Shown: positions 36,001 to 44,164 of the stretch, one piece after another
Numbering within the stretch: position 1 is the first letter of the stretch
Layout: every line of letters starts with the position of its first letter
NCBI GenBank assembly: GCA_900539775.1
Contig: UQDL01000001.1
Span: forward strand, 332,929 to 396,928
Origin: an uncultured Anaerotruncus sp.
GTDB lineage: Bacteria; Bacillota; Clostridia; Oscillospirales; Acutalibacteraceae
Reading direction: 5' to 3'
DNA: 64,000 nucleotides
Notes under the pieces: generated by a model
What the model saw: only the letters and a program-made list of their open reading frames with translations
Databases searched by the model: none
Told to the model about the DNA's origin: nothing
Position numbers and translations under genes: made by a program

Positions 36001-36099
36001 GGTGTCGGCGGATACGACAGTTGGGGAGCAACCTGCAATGAGCTTTATATGAATAAATCGGATAAGCTCTATCGCCTGAAATTCCAAATCAGATTTTGA
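33040..36099 (+). CDS. lacZ: GH2 beta-galactosidase, LacZ type
   Basis: Hydrolyses beta-galactosides such as lactose. 1019 residues, the length of E. coli LacZ, with its five-domain plan: jelly-roll sugar-binding domain (about 40-210), immunoglobulin-like domain (215-310), TIM barrel (315-600), second immunoglobulin-like domain and the C-terminal beta-sandwich (about 740-1015). Acid/base Glu462 in LGNESLGG and nucleophile Glu529 in EFTHAMGNS match E461 and E537 of LacZ. No signal peptide, so cytoplasmic. The ATG at 33040 has GGAG. Product galactose would feed GalT. Confidence 0.93.
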   Translation: MERNFIDGYMEWQSDPEITGVNKLPPHADLMPYSDFEEAKKCNRLESSCCRLLNGKWKFKLYKNYAYRPTDFAQPHYDAHNWDSIIVPGSWTMQGYDQNQYCNVRYPWEGHEDICPPNAPTKYNPVGCYLKKIHINSSVLSKRVVICFEGVESAFYLYVNGEKVGYSESTFNRSEFDISRYLVEGSNVIGVEVYRWCTGSWLECQDMWRMAGIFRDVYIYTTEREYIRDYTINAVPSETLADGYFDAVVKTNGAYEGLSIDLSILDENGETVAIDSRYANEDNVTSLKAIVTGAKLWSAESPNLYTLVITLKNNGIPTEYLSTKFGFRKVEIKDGIIRLNGERIVFKGTNRHEFDCRLGRVMTEETMLKDIMLMKQNNINAVRTSHYPNCVRWLELCDEYGIYVIDENNMESHGTNRSRILGCPQIPGSRPEWERACMDRIKALYNRDKNCTCVVCWSLGNESLGGEIPKKMYKWIKEQDPSRFVHFECAGDPNEKTLSDVQSHMYAKPWDCEEYAVTQRDGRPYLLCEFTHAMGNSCGSTQEYTYLWDKYPCLQGGFVWDWVDQAIMTSDENGTEYLAYGGDFGDEPNDGHFCGNGLLFADRKPTPKLYEIKKLYQNVDFKAIDAEKGVVEIKNKFLFSDLSEYELYWCQCSDKGVLREGTVDLRIKPGTKAVVDLELNRITNTECYLNLALRTKEDNSWSKAGHIVAEEQFVINEFENTYDELEPGEELVVADTYGSLRIFTEDINIRFERRERNQLYSVKVGGEELLAAPVRLNFWRALTDNDRGSRAGSRLGCWRDAGNAPGIYNNTKFSIEGYKILENGKKVIVTCGAVICTQPESRAVMVYTITSNGIEVDMQFKAGEGLPEIPEVSMLFELPGDFENVTYLGAGPFENYIDRKCAAKIGLYTDSVSNMYTDYLKPQECGNRTGVRYATLVGNKKAITFIAEPVMEFNASRYLPMQLENAWHKKELPQSDKTVVRVIARQQGVGGYDSWGATCNELYMNKSDKLYRLKFQIRF

Positions 36100-36212
36100 A
36101 TTATTTTCAGTCAGTGCCGAAAATCAAATGTGGCTTTTCTCTGCCGCAAATCGAAAAAACGGCATAAACAAGCCGAATATCGCAACAAAAAATTAAGCGT
36201 TTCTTTAAAATC

Positions 36213-36247
36213 TTGACTTTTTTTGCGTTCGGAGTATAATTGTACTC
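36213..36247 (+). promoter_or_regulatory. Promoter and overlapping palindrome before the radical SAM gene
   Basis: TTGACT, a 16-base spacer, TATAAT at 36235-36240. The -10 is the centre of GAGTA-TAATTG-TACTC (36232-36247), a 5-bp inverted repeat that could be an operator. Confidence 0.7.
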
Positions 36248-36309
36248 ACGAAATAAATGTCGGAAAATTGTATATTATAATCTACCAATATTAGAAGAGG
36301 ATTAAAACA

Positions 36310-37740
36310 ATGAGTTCTTTCAAAGAAGCCGCTATGTCTTTTGCGGTAAAAAAAGCAGTTAAATACGCTCGCAAGGATTTTGATAAAAACGCACCCAAAA
36401 TTCTTTCATTGTTGGAAGCGGCGGATGTTAAAAAGGTAAACAGAACCACTTATGAGGGTCTTCACAAGGTGCTTGACGATCCTGAAAACAACTGGATGAA
36501 ATTTGCCAAATCCCTTGTGTGCGACACTAATGAGCACACTCTTGAAAAAATGATTCCGCCAATGATGAATGTGGCAATCAACAGCTATTCCAAAAGAATG
36601 GAAAGCATTGAAAAATACGGCTGCAATGTGCCTTGGGCAATTCTTATGGATCCCACGGCTGCCTGCAATCTTAAATGCATAGGCTGCTGGGCTGCGGAAT
36701 ACGGCCATTCAAGCCAGCTTTCTTATGATGATTTAACAAGAATTATCAATCAGGGCAAAGAGCTTGGCACTTATATGTATCTTTACACAGGCGGCGAGCC
36801 CACAATGCGCAGAAAGGATCTTATGCGCATTTGCCGTGAAAATCCGGATTGCATTTTCATGAGCTTCACAAACGGCACTTTGATTGATGACAGCTTTGCA
36901 GACGAAATCGGCGATGTCGGCAACTTCTTCCCGGCTTTCTCAATTGAAGGCTATGAAGAGGAAAACGATTTCCGCCGCGGCCAGGGCACATTTAAAAAGT
37001 GCACCGCAGCAATGAAAAGGCTTAAAGACAGAGGTATTCCTTTCGGCGCTTCCCTTTGCTACACAAGCAAAAACACCGATTTGCTTTCTTCGGATGAATA
37101 TATGGATTGGCTTATTGAACAGGGTGTTAAGTTTGCTTGGTTCTTCACATATATGCCAACGGGCAACGGCGCCGTAACGGATCTTATGGTTTCTGCCGAT
37201 CAGCGTGCCACAATGTATAAGAAAATGCATGAATGGCGCAAAACAAAATCCATTTTTGCTCTTGATTTTTGGAACGACGGTGAATATGTTCAGGGCTGTA
37301 TCGCAGGCGGCAGGCATTATTTCCACATCAATTCAAACGGTGATTGCGAGCCTTGTGCGTTTGTCCATTATTCAAATGTAAACATAAAAGAGCATTCCGT
37401 GCTTGAGGCTCTTCAAAGCCCGCTCTTTATGGAATATAAAAAGAATCAGCCTTTTAACAACAATATGCTCAGGCCGTGCCCCGTGCTTGATAATCCGGGC
37501 GCAATCAGCAAAATGGTGGCTGTTTCCGGCGCTTATTCAACAGAGATGGAGCATCCGGAATCCGCAAATGAGCTGTTTGATAAAACCATTGAGCACGCAA
37601 AGCTTTGGAAGGTTAAGGCAGATGAACTGTTTGACCGTGATGAATATATCGCAAAGCATGTTAAGGATGAAAATATGTATAACTTTGAGAAAACCGATGA
37701 AGAGCGTGATTTCTCAGAGTTCACAAAAACAGAGCAGTAA
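36310..37740 (+). CDS. Radical SAM protein with SPASM-like C-terminus
   Basis: 476 residues. The S-adenosylmethionine radical cluster is bound by Cys119, Cys123 and Cys126 (CNLKCIGC), followed by a barrel with TGGEPTMR. The C-terminal part has NSNGDCEPCAF and CPVLDNP, cysteines that could bind an auxiliary cluster as in SPASM proteins. The first 100 residues are a helical domain not seen in the usual peptide-modifying SPASM enzymes. No small peptide gene lies beside it, so a peptide substrate is not indicated. Single-gene unit. Confidence 0.85.
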   Translation: MSSFKEAAMSFAVKKAVKYARKDFDKNAPKILSLLEAADVKKVNRTTYEGLHKVLDDPENNWMKFAKSLVCDTNEHTLEKMIPPMMNVAINSYSKRMESIEKYGCNVPWAILMDPTAACNLKCIGCWAAEYGHSSQLSYDDLTRIINQGKELGTYMYLYTGGEPTMRRKDLMRICRENPDCIFMSFTNGTLIDDSFADEIGDVGNFFPAFSIEGYEEENDFRRGQGTFKKCTAAMKRLKDRGIPFGASLCYTSKNTDLLSSDEYMDWLIEQGVKFAWFFTYMPTGNGAVTDLMVSADQRATMYKKMHEWRKTKSIFALDFWNDGEYVQGCIAGGRHYFHINSNGDCEPCAFVHYSNVNIKEHSVLEALQSPLFMEYKKNQPFNNNMLRPCPVLDNPGAISKMVAVSGAYSTEMEHPESANELFDKTIEHAKLWKVKADELFDRDEYIAKHVKDENMYNFEKTDEERDFSEFTKTEQ

Positions 37741-37756
37741 TTGAATAGAAAATTTT

Positions 37757-37786
37757 AAGGGCGTATCACGGCGATACGCCCTTTTA
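37757..37786 (+). terminator. Terminator of the radical SAM gene
   Basis: GGGCGTATC pairs with GATACGCCC around ACGGC, followed by TTTT. Confidence 0.82.
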
Positions 37787-37834
37787 AGCCGTGTGCGGCA
37801 AATCACGGCGGCCAAACAGAAACGGAGGTGCACC

Positions 37835-38425
37835 ATGCTTTTCGGAAATAAAGGCGGCGCATATGAATATATGATAGTAGGGCTCGGCAACCCCGGTGCC
37901 AAGTATGAAATGACAAGGCATAATGCCGGCTTTCTTGCAATTGATATGCTTGCAATGAAGCAAAATAAGGAAATAAAGCGCTTAAAATATCATGCCTTAA
38001 CCGGTGATGCGGTTATAGAGGGCAAAAAATGCCTTTTGATGAAGCCGCAAACATTTATGAATAATTCCGGCGAGGCTGTGGCAGAAGCGGCAAGATTTTA
38101 TAAAATTCCGCCGCAAAATATAATAGTGCTTTCGGATGATATTTCGCTTGATGTGGGCAAAATCAGAATAAGGCGCAAAGGCTCGGCAGGCGGGCATAAC
38201 GGCCTTAAAAGCATAATCGCCCATCTTGGCAGCGATGAATTTCCCCGTGTTAAAATAGGCGTGGGCAAAAAGCCGGATGCTTACACGGATTTGGCGGATT
38301 GGGTGCTCGGCAGATTTCCCAAGGAGCTTGAGCCGCAGCTTAAAGAGGCTCTTGAAAATGCCAATGGCGCAATATCGCTTATCGTGCAGGATAAATTTGA
38401 CCGTGCAATGAATCTTTATAATTGA
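37835..38425 (+). CDS. pth: Peptidyl-tRNA hydrolase
   Basis: Frees tRNA from prematurely released peptidyl-tRNA. 196 residues with the family start VGLGNPGAKYEMTRHNAGF (catalytic His in TRHN), MKPQTFMNNSG and GSAGGHNGLKSI. The ATG at 37835 has CGGAGGTG at close spacing; an earlier in-frame reading lacks a site. mfd follows 109 bases downstream, the common Firmicutes order pth-mfd. No gene is seen in the gap between them. Confidence 0.97.
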   Translation: MLFGNKGGAYEYMIVGLGNPGAKYEMTRHNAGFLAIDMLAMKQNKEIKRLKYHALTGDAVIEGKKCLLMKPQTFMNNSGEAVAEAARFYKIPPQNIIVLSDDISLDVGKIRIRRKGSAGGHNGLKSIIAHLGSDEFPRVKIGVGKKPDAYTDLADWVLGRFPKELEPQLKEALENANGAISLIVQDKFDRAMNLYN

Positions 38426-38534
38426 TTAAAGGCTCGGCAAACGCCGCTTCGGAGCTTGCAGAGAAATATTATTTTAAAGGCGGTTTAAACTGCATTTTAA
38501 ATCATAAACTTGAAAATATTTAAAGGAAAAAACT

Positions 38535-41500
38535 ATGTCTTGCTTTTCAAAAGTGTTTGAAAAGAGCGATGAATTTAAAAGCCTCGCCGGCAGCATCAAC
38601 ATCAGTGGTGCGGCTGTCGGGGCAACGGGTGTTTCCGATGCCGTAAAGGCGCATATGATTCATTCTCTTATTCAGGAAAAAGGCGAAAAAGCCGTAATAA
38701 TTATGCCGGATGAGGCATCAGCCGTGCGAATGAGTGAAAATCTCGGGGCAGTGCAGGCCGGTGTGCTTTTTTATCCCGCCCGTGAATTTACTTTTCAACA
38801 TGTGGCAGGCGTCAGCAGGGATTTTGAGCATATCCGCCTCGGTGTGCTTTCAAAAATGATAAACGGGGAATATACTGCCGTTGTGTGCTCTGTTAACGCC
38901 GCAACGCAGCTCACAATGCCTCCGCAGGAGCTGAAAAAGCGCACCGTTGTTATAAAAACGGGCAAGCAGCTTGATTTGGATTCGCTTGTTTCACGCCTTG
39001 TTTTTGCAGGCTACAGCCGCTATGAGCAGGTGGACGGCACCTCGCAATTTGCCGTAAGAGGCGGAATTATAGATATTTTTCCGCCGGGTGCATCAGAGCC
39101 GGTGCGTATTGAGCTTTGGGGCGATATTGTGGATTCAATTTCGTCTTTTGATATTTCAACTCAGCGCAGAACGGGCAGTCTTTCGGAAATAGAGCTTATT
39201 CCGGCCACGGAGGTGCTGTTTGAATCAAACGAAAAATTCATAAAAAAGCTTCGTGCTCTTGCCGAATCACTCAAAGGAAAGGCAATTAAGGCAAGAGAGG
39301 GAATTTATGCTGATATAGACAGCCTTGAAGCCGGTGTTTCGCTGCCGTGCTGTGATAAATATATGCCGCTTGCATATGAAAGCAGCGGAATATTTGATTA
39401 TCTTTCCGGCTTGCTTTTTGTTTGCGAAAGCGCAAAGGTTAAGGAGCGCAGCCAAAACTCAGAAAGGCTTATGCTGGAGCAGATTAAATGGTATCTTGAA
39501 GACGGAACTCTTTGCCGTGGGCTTGATAAATATCAGCTTTCGTTTGAAGAATTAAAGCAAATTTACTCCTCGCACGGTGCGGTTTATCTTGATTCGCTGC
39601 CACGCGGCTCGTTTGATACTCCCGTTGCGCATCTTTCAAGCTTTGCCGTTCAAAGCTTTAATGCTTGGAGCGGAAAAACAGAAGATTTGAAAGAGGATAT
39701 AGTGCCATTGCTTAAAAACGGATACACCGTTTGCGTTATGGCGGGAACGGCAAGAAGCGCAAAGGCGCTTGCCTATGATTTGAACGACGACGATATAAAT
39801 GCCGTGTTTTCAAACGGCTATCCGCAGGAATTTCAAAAGGGCGCCGTAACCGTAACAACAAGCACAATAACAGCGGGCTTTGTGCTGCCGGCGGTTAAGT
39901 TTGCGCTCATCACGCATATGAAAGCGCATATGCAAAAAAGCAAAAAGCACAAGGTTAATTCAAAAAATGCCATTCATTCGCTTGATGAGCTCTCGGTTGG
40001 CGATTATATAGTTCACAATGTTCACGGCATCGGCGTTTTTGATGGAATCCATGCGCTTGAATTAAATAAAGTAAAAAAAGATTATATCAAGATTTCCTAT
40101 GCAAAGGGTGATGTGCTTTATGTGCCTGTAACTCAGCTTGATCTTGTTTCAAAATATATCGGCCCGGGCGAAAACAGCAGGGTTAAAATAAACCGCCTCG
40201 GCGGCAACGAATGGAAAAAAGCCAAGGCAAAGGTGCGCTCATCGGTTAAAGATATGGCAAAGGAACTGATTGCTCTTTATGCAAAGCGAATGAGCACAAA
40301 AGGCTATGCTTTTTCGGAAGACACGGATTTTCAGCGTGATTTTGAGCTTAGATTTGCATATGACGAAACAGATGATCAGCTTCGTTGCTCAGAGGAAATT
40401 AAGCGTGATATGGAGCGTTCCGTGCCCATGGAGCGCCTTTTGTGCGGCGATGTTGGCTTCGGCAAAACGGAGGTTGCACTGCGAGCCGCATTTAAGTGCA
40501 TAACAGAGGGCAAGCAATGCGCTTTGCTTGTGCCCACAACGGTGCTTGCAATGCAGCATTTCAACACGGCAAAATCAAGAATGGAGGCATTCCCCGTTAA
40601 AATAGAAATGCTTTCAAGATTTGTGTCTGCCGCAAAGCAAAAGGAAGTTATAAAAGGGCTTGAAGACGGCAGTGTTGATTTTCTTATAGGCACGCACCGC
40701 ATTATCGGCAAGGATATTAAATTTCATGATTTGGGCTTGCTTATTATTGATGAGGAGCAGCGTTTCGGCGTTGCGCAAAAAGAAAAGCTGAAGCAAAAAT
40801 TCCCCCGTGTGGATGTGCTTACGCTTTCTGCAACTCCTATTCCGCGCACGCTTAATATGGCTCTCAGCGGAATCAGGGATATGAGCGTTATTGAAGAGGC
40901 ACCGGGAGACCGCTATCCCGTGCAAACATATGTAACGGAATATGATTTCGGAATGCTTGCGGAAGCAATGGAAAAAGAGCTTGCAAGGGGCGGCCAATGC
41001 TATTATCTGCACAATAATATTGAAACGATAGACCTAACTGCGGCAAAAATCAAAAAAGCAATTCCGGATGCCAATGTGGGCATCGCTCACGGCCAAATGA
41101 CTCAAGAGCAGCTTTCCGATGTTTGGGGCGCTCTGCTAAACGGAGAAATAGATATTTTGGTGTGCACCACGATTATAGAAACGGGTGTTGATGTTTCAAA
41201 TGTAAACACTCTTATCATTGAAAATGCAGACCGTATGGGGCTTGCTCAGCTGCACCAAATCAGGGGCAGAGTCGGCAGAAGTGCCCGCCGTGCCTATGCC
41301 TATTTAACCTTTAATCGTGGCAGAGAGCTCAGTGATATTGCGCAAAAAAGGCTTGAAGCCATCAGGGAATATACGGAATTCGGCAGCGGCTTTAAAATTG
41401 CAATGCGTGATTTGGAAATAAGGGGCGCCGGCTCAATCCTCGGAAATCGCCAGCACGGCCATATGGAATCCGTGGGCTATGATATGTATTTAAAATTGCT

Positions 41501-42011
41501 CGGCGATGCGGTTGCAGAGGAAAAAGGTGAAATAAAAGAGGGCGAGGAGCAGGCGGAATGCCTTATGGATTTGCCGATTGAAGCACACATTCCGGATGAT
41601 TATATTGAATCAACTCCGCAAAGGCTCTCAATGTATAAGCGAATTGCGGCAATTCGCACGGGCGCAGATGCAAACGATGTGCGTGATGAGCTTTGCGATC
41701 GATTCGGAACTCCGCCGGAATCCATAAACGGGCTTATAGAAATAGCTTTGCTGCGAAATTCGGCAGCCTCCCTCGGCGTTTATGAAATTGCTCAGCGAAA
41801 CGGCTCCGTGTTGCTGTATATGAACGAGCCGGATGTGCGCTATGCAGTTGAGCTTAATAAGATTATGAAGGGCAGGGTGCTGCTTTCCGCTTCCAAAAAA
41901 GCATATATCGCCGTTAAACTTGGCACAGAATCATCGCTTGAAACGGTGCGCACGGCTTTGGAACTTATGCAGCAGGCTCGGCTTCGCTTTGAAAAAAGCA
42001 GCGAAAATTAA
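38535..42011 (+). CDS. mfd: Transcription-repair coupling factor Mfd
   Basis: Removes RNA polymerase stalled at DNA damage and recruits UvrA. 1158 residues with the full domain set: UvrB-like N-terminal region, RNA polymerase-interacting CarD-like domain (DYIVHNVHGIGVFDG, about 490-570), RecG-like translocase with Walker A LLCGDVGFGKTEVALRA and IIDEEQRFG, and the C-terminal TRCF domain. The ATG at 38535 has AAAGGA. Confidence 0.97.
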   Translation: MSCFSKVFEKSDEFKSLAGSINISGAAVGATGVSDAVKAHMIHSLIQEKGEKAVIIMPDEASAVRMSENLGAVQAGVLFYPAREFTFQHVAGVSRDFEHIRLGVLSKMINGEYTAVVCSVNAATQLTMPPQELKKRTVVIKTGKQLDLDSLVSRLVFAGYSRYEQVDGTSQFAVRGGIIDIFPPGASEPVRIELWGDIVDSISSFDISTQRRTGSLSEIELIPATEVLFESNEKFIKKLRALAESLKGKAIKAREGIYADIDSLEAGVSLPCCDKYMPLAYESSGIFDYLSGLLFVCESAKVKERSQNSERLMLEQIKWYLEDGTLCRGLDKYQLSFEELKQIYSSHGAVYLDSLPRGSFDTPVAHLSSFAVQSFNAWSGKTEDLKEDIVPLLKNGYTVCVMAGTARSAKALAYDLNDDDINAVFSNGYPQEFQKGAVTVTTSTITAGFVLPAVKFALITHMKAHMQKSKKHKVNSKNAIHSLDELSVGDYIVHNVHGIGVFDGIHALELNKVKKDYIKISYAKGDVLYVPVTQLDLVSKYIGPGENSRVKINRLGGNEWKKAKAKVRSSVKDMAKELIALYAKRMSTKGYAFSEDTDFQRDFELRFAYDETDDQLRCSEEIKRDMERSVPMERLLCGDVGFGKTEVALRAAFKCITEGKQCALLVPTTVLAMQHFNTAKSRMEAFPVKIEMLSRFVSAAKQKEVIKGLEDGSVDFLIGTHRIIGKDIKFHDLGLLIIDEEQRFGVAQKEKLKQKFPRVDVLTLSATPIPRTLNMALSGIRDMSVIEEAPGDRYPVQTYVTEYDFGMLAEAMEKELARGGQCYYLHNNIETIDLTAAKIKKAIPDANVGIAHGQMTQEQLSDVWGALLNGEIDILVCTTIIETGVDVSNVNTLIIENADRMGLAQLHQIRGRVGRSARRAYAYLTFNRGRELSDIAQKRLEAIREYTEFGSGFKIAMRDLEIRGAGSILGNRQHGHMESVGYDMYLKLLGDAVAEEKGEIKEGEEQAECLMDLPIEAHIPDDYIESTPQRLSMYKRIAAIRTGADANDVRDELCDRFGTPPESINGLIEIALLRNSAASLGVYEIAQRNGSVLLYMNEPDVRYAVELNKIMKGRVLLSASKKAYIAVKLGTESSLETVRTALELMQQARLRFEKSSEN

Positions 42012-42017
42012 AAATTT

Positions 42018-42045
42018 GCATAAATAAAAACACCTCGGGCATAAT
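42018..42045 (+). promoter_or_regulatory. Forespore sigma-factor-like promoter before the SpoIIQ-like gene
   Basis: GCATA, 14 bases, then GGGCATAAT, which fits the sigma-F-type pattern GYATA / GGnnAnAnT. Predicted start near 42052, only about 12 bases before the start codon. Consistent with the product being a forespore protein; not proven. Confidence 0.5.
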
Positions 42046-42063
42046 GCTTTTGAGGTGTTTTTT
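42028..42063 (+). terminator. Terminator of mfd, overlapping the next gene's ribosome site
   Basis: AAACACCTC pairs with GAGGTGTTT, then TTTTT running directly into the next ATG at 42064. The 3' arm GAGGTG is also the only ribosome-binding site of the downstream gene. Confidence 0.82.
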
Positions 42064-42756
42064 ATGTCGTCAGAATCAAATTCAAAAAAGGCGGGCAAAA
42101 ATCTGAAAGCGCTTTTTTCTGTTATATGCATTTCGGTTATTGCCCTCGGCGTTATAGTTTATGTTTCCACAAAGCCGGCAAAGGATGTAAACGAAGCCAC
42201 AACAGTGCGTGAAACAACGCAGGTGCAGCGCTCCGTAACCGTGCAGGATACAACGGCGCAGGAAACAACAGCAGCGCCGCAAACAGAGGCGCCGCAAACA
42301 GAGCCGGAAAGCACATCAATGCTTCAGTCGGAAAACAATACGCCTTATAAAGGCATTTATCGCTATCCGCTGGGCGAAACCGTTGTGCAGGGCTATTCGC
42401 TTGAACTGAAGAAAAATGAAACGATGGGCGATTATCGCAGCCACACCGCAGTTGATTTTAAGGGCGGCGCAGGTGAAAAGGTTGTTGCGATAAACGACGG
42501 CGTTGTGCTTGATGTTTATAACGATGCAATGCTGGGCATGGTTGTGGAAATAGACCACGGCGGCAAGCTTGTTGCAAAATATTGCGGGCTTGATTCCGTA
42601 AGCGTTTCTAAGGGCAACGTTGTTAAGGCAGGCAATGAAATAGGCAGCCTCGGCTCCGTGCCGTTTGAAGCAAGCCTTGAAACCCATCTTCATTTTGAAA
42701 CAAAGTTAGACGGCGAATATGTTGATCCGCTGACGGTTATGGGAAAAACGGAATAA
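42064..42756 (+). CDS. M23 (LytM) metallopeptidase-domain protein, SpoIIQ-like
   Basis: 230 residues: short cytoplasmic N-terminus, one membrane helix (about 16-37), a Thr/Glu/Pro-rich linker, then a LytM domain (about 95-225). The zinc ligands His127 and Asp131 (SHTAVD) and the HLHFE motif (His208, His210) are intact, so it may be catalytic, as Clostridial SpoIIQ proteins are. SpoIIQ sits in the forespore membrane and pairs with SpoIIIAH across the septum. The short linker-plus-LytM layout and a sigma-F-like promoter favour SpoIIQ over a general cell wall endopeptidase, but this is inference. Confidence 0.8.
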   Translation: MSSESNSKKAGKNLKALFSVICISVIALGVIVYVSTKPAKDVNEATTVRETTQVQRSVTVQDTTAQETTAAPQTEAPQTEPESTSMLQSENNTPYKGIYRYPLGETVVQGYSLELKKNETMGDYRSHTAVDFKGGAGEKVVAINDGVVLDVYNDAMLGMVVEIDHGGKLVAKYCGLDSVSVSKGNVVKAGNEIGSLGSVPFEASLETHLHFETKLDGEYVDPLTVMGKTE

Positions 42757-42828
42757 TAACGCCGGCAGCTGCGCCGCAAAAGGTTTTGCGGTTAAAGCAA
42801 ATGCGGCAAAAATCAAGCAAGGCAAAAT

Positions 42829-42862
42829 AAAAAAGGAGTCCATAGGACTCCTTTAATTTTTT
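42829..42862 (-). terminator. Terminator of rpsF-ssb-rpsR
   Basis: AAAGGAGTCC pairs with GGACTCCTTT around TAT, with T runs on both sides (TTTTTTATTTTG on the minus strand). Confidence 0.85.
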
Positions 42863-42874
42863 GATTAAATCAGA

Positions 42875-43111
42875 TTAGTCTGCACTGTAAGGCATAAGAG
42901 CAATCTGGCGAGCACGCTTAATTGCGGTCGTAAGCTCTCTCTGATGCTTTGCGCAGGTACCCGTTACTCGGCGGGGAAGAATTTTAGCTCTTTCAGATGT
43001 GTATCTGTTAAGCTTTGCAATATCTTTATAATCAATGCATTCGCATTTGTCCACGCAAAACTGGCAAACTTTTCTGCGGCCTTTTCTTGCGCCGCCCTTA
43101 TTATATGCCAT
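42875..43111 (-). CDS. rpsR: Ribosomal protein S18
   Basis: 78 residues. It keeps the zinc-ribbon cysteines (VCQFCVDKCECIDYKD and a later TGTCAKHQ), the C+ form of S18. Family motif RAKILPRRVTGTCAKHQREL. Third gene of the classical operon after ssb, 17 bases away. Confidence 0.97.
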   Translation of the reverse strand: MAYNKGGARKGRRKVCQFCVDKCECIDYKDIAKLNRYTSERAKILPRRVTGTCAKHQRELTTAIKRARQIALMPYSAD

Positions 43112-43128
43112 GTCGGTTCCTCCTTAAA

Positions 43129-43563
43129 TTAAAATGGTAAATCGTCATCGTCGTCAACAATCTCTTCAAAATCGCTGTTGCTTGCCGAGGCATAGCTCGG
43201 TGCCGGTTGGCTGTAAACAGGATTTGAGTTAGAGCCGTTTTCCGCTTTTGAGCCGCAGAAAGAAACATTGTTTGCCACAACGGTAACAGATTTTCTCTTA
43301 TTTCCGTTATTGTCTGTATAACTGTCTGTTTGAATAGAACCTTCAACTGCAATCATAGAGCCTTTGCGGAAATAGCGGGAAATGAATTCGGCAGTTTGGC
43401 GCCAGGCTGTAACATCAATAAAATCGGCTTTTCTTTCTTCGCCGGATTTTTGATAATTCCTGTCGCACGCAACCTGAAAGCGAACCACGGAAACACCGGA
43501 TGGTGTTGTGCGCAATTCGGGATCAAAGGTAAGCCTGCCCATAATTACAACAGAATTAACCAT
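43129..43563 (-). CDS. ssb: Single-stranded DNA-binding protein
   Basis: 144 residues. OB fold (about 1-105) beginning MVNSVVIMGRLTFDPELR with the YTDNNGNKRKSV strand, a Ser/Asn-rich linker, then the acidic protein-docking tail ending DDDDLPF. Between rpsF and rpsR as in most Firmicutes. Confidence 0.97.
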   Translation of the reverse strand: MVNSVVIMGRLTFDPELRTTPSGVSVVRFQVACDRNYQKSGEERKADFIDVTAWRQTAEFISRYFRKGSMIAVEGSIQTDSYTDNNGNKRKSVTVVANNVSFCGSKAENGSNSNPVYSQPAPSYASASNSDFEEIVDDDDDLPF

Positions 43564-43577
43564 AGCTGTGCCTCCGA

Positions 43578-43868
43578 TTATTCGCCTTTTGTAACGATAA
43601 GTGAACGAAGCACGCCGTCTGTAATGTTAATTACACGGTCAAGCTCTGCCGGGAAGCTCTCTTCGCTTTCAAACTGAGCAACAACATAGAAACCCTCTGT
43701 TTCGTAGTTGATCGGGTATGCGAGCTTGCGCTTGCCCCATTCCTCAACTTCGCCGAGAGTGCCGTGCTTGCTGATCATGTCAGTGAATTTAGCCTTAAGA
43801 GCCTCAACTGCTTCCTCGCCTTTAGAGAGAGAAAGAACCAATACGAGTTCATACTTTTTCAATGCCAT
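43578..43868 (-). CDS. rpsF: Ribosomal protein S6
   Basis: 96 residues with the S6 start KKYELVLVLS and GKRKLAYPINYETEGFYVV. AAGGAGG ribosome site. Binds S18 in the 30S platform, and in several bacteria the S6:S18 pair represses its own mRNA. The first gene of the operon. Confidence 0.97.
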   Translation of the reverse strand: MALKKYELVLVLSLSKGEEAVEALKAKFTDMISKHGTLGEVEEWGKRKLAYPINYETEGFYVVAQFESEESFPAELDRVINITDGVLRSLIVTKGE

Positions 43869-43895
43869 TTTTAAGCACCTCCTTTTGGACTTTTG

Positions 43896-43916
43896 GCCCG
43901 AAGCCCCGCTTCGAGC
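43896..43916 (-). promoter_or_regulatory. Leader hairpin before rpsF, possible S6:S18 control site
   Basis: On the mRNA GCTCGAAG pairs with CTTCGGGC around CGGGG, 28 bases before the rpsF start. Its position suits S6:S18 feedback, but I cannot confirm the motif's conserved bulge. Confidence 0.4.
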
Positions 43917-43946
43917 AAGGATTGCCGCCCATTGAGCAGCTTATGT

Positions 43947-43975
43947 ATTATAGCAGAGTTATGCCGCCGTGTCAA
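43947..43975 (-). promoter_or_regulatory. Promoter for rpsF-ssb-rpsR
   Basis: On the minus strand consensus TTGACA, a 17-base spacer ending in TGC (extended -10), TATAAT. Confidence 0.92.
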
Positions 43976-44079
43976 GAGCAGAGTTATAATTGCCTTTTTT
44001 GCGGCAAAATTTTGCTTTGATTTTTCAAAAGCACGCTCTTTGCCGGGCAATAAACGGCGCAGCGGCGCTCTTTTGCAAT

Positions 44080-44115
44080 AAAAATCCCCTTTCGCAAAAA
44101 GCAAAAGGGGAAGTG
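44080..44115 (-). terminator. Terminator of leuA-leuB
   Basis: CCCCTTTTGC pairs with GCGAAAGGGG (one mismatch) around TTTTT, then ATTTTTATTG on the minus strand. Confidence 0.8.
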
Positions 44116-44164
44116 TTTTAAAATAATGTGTGCATCAAAGCAAACCGTTTTCCTTTGCGGCGAT

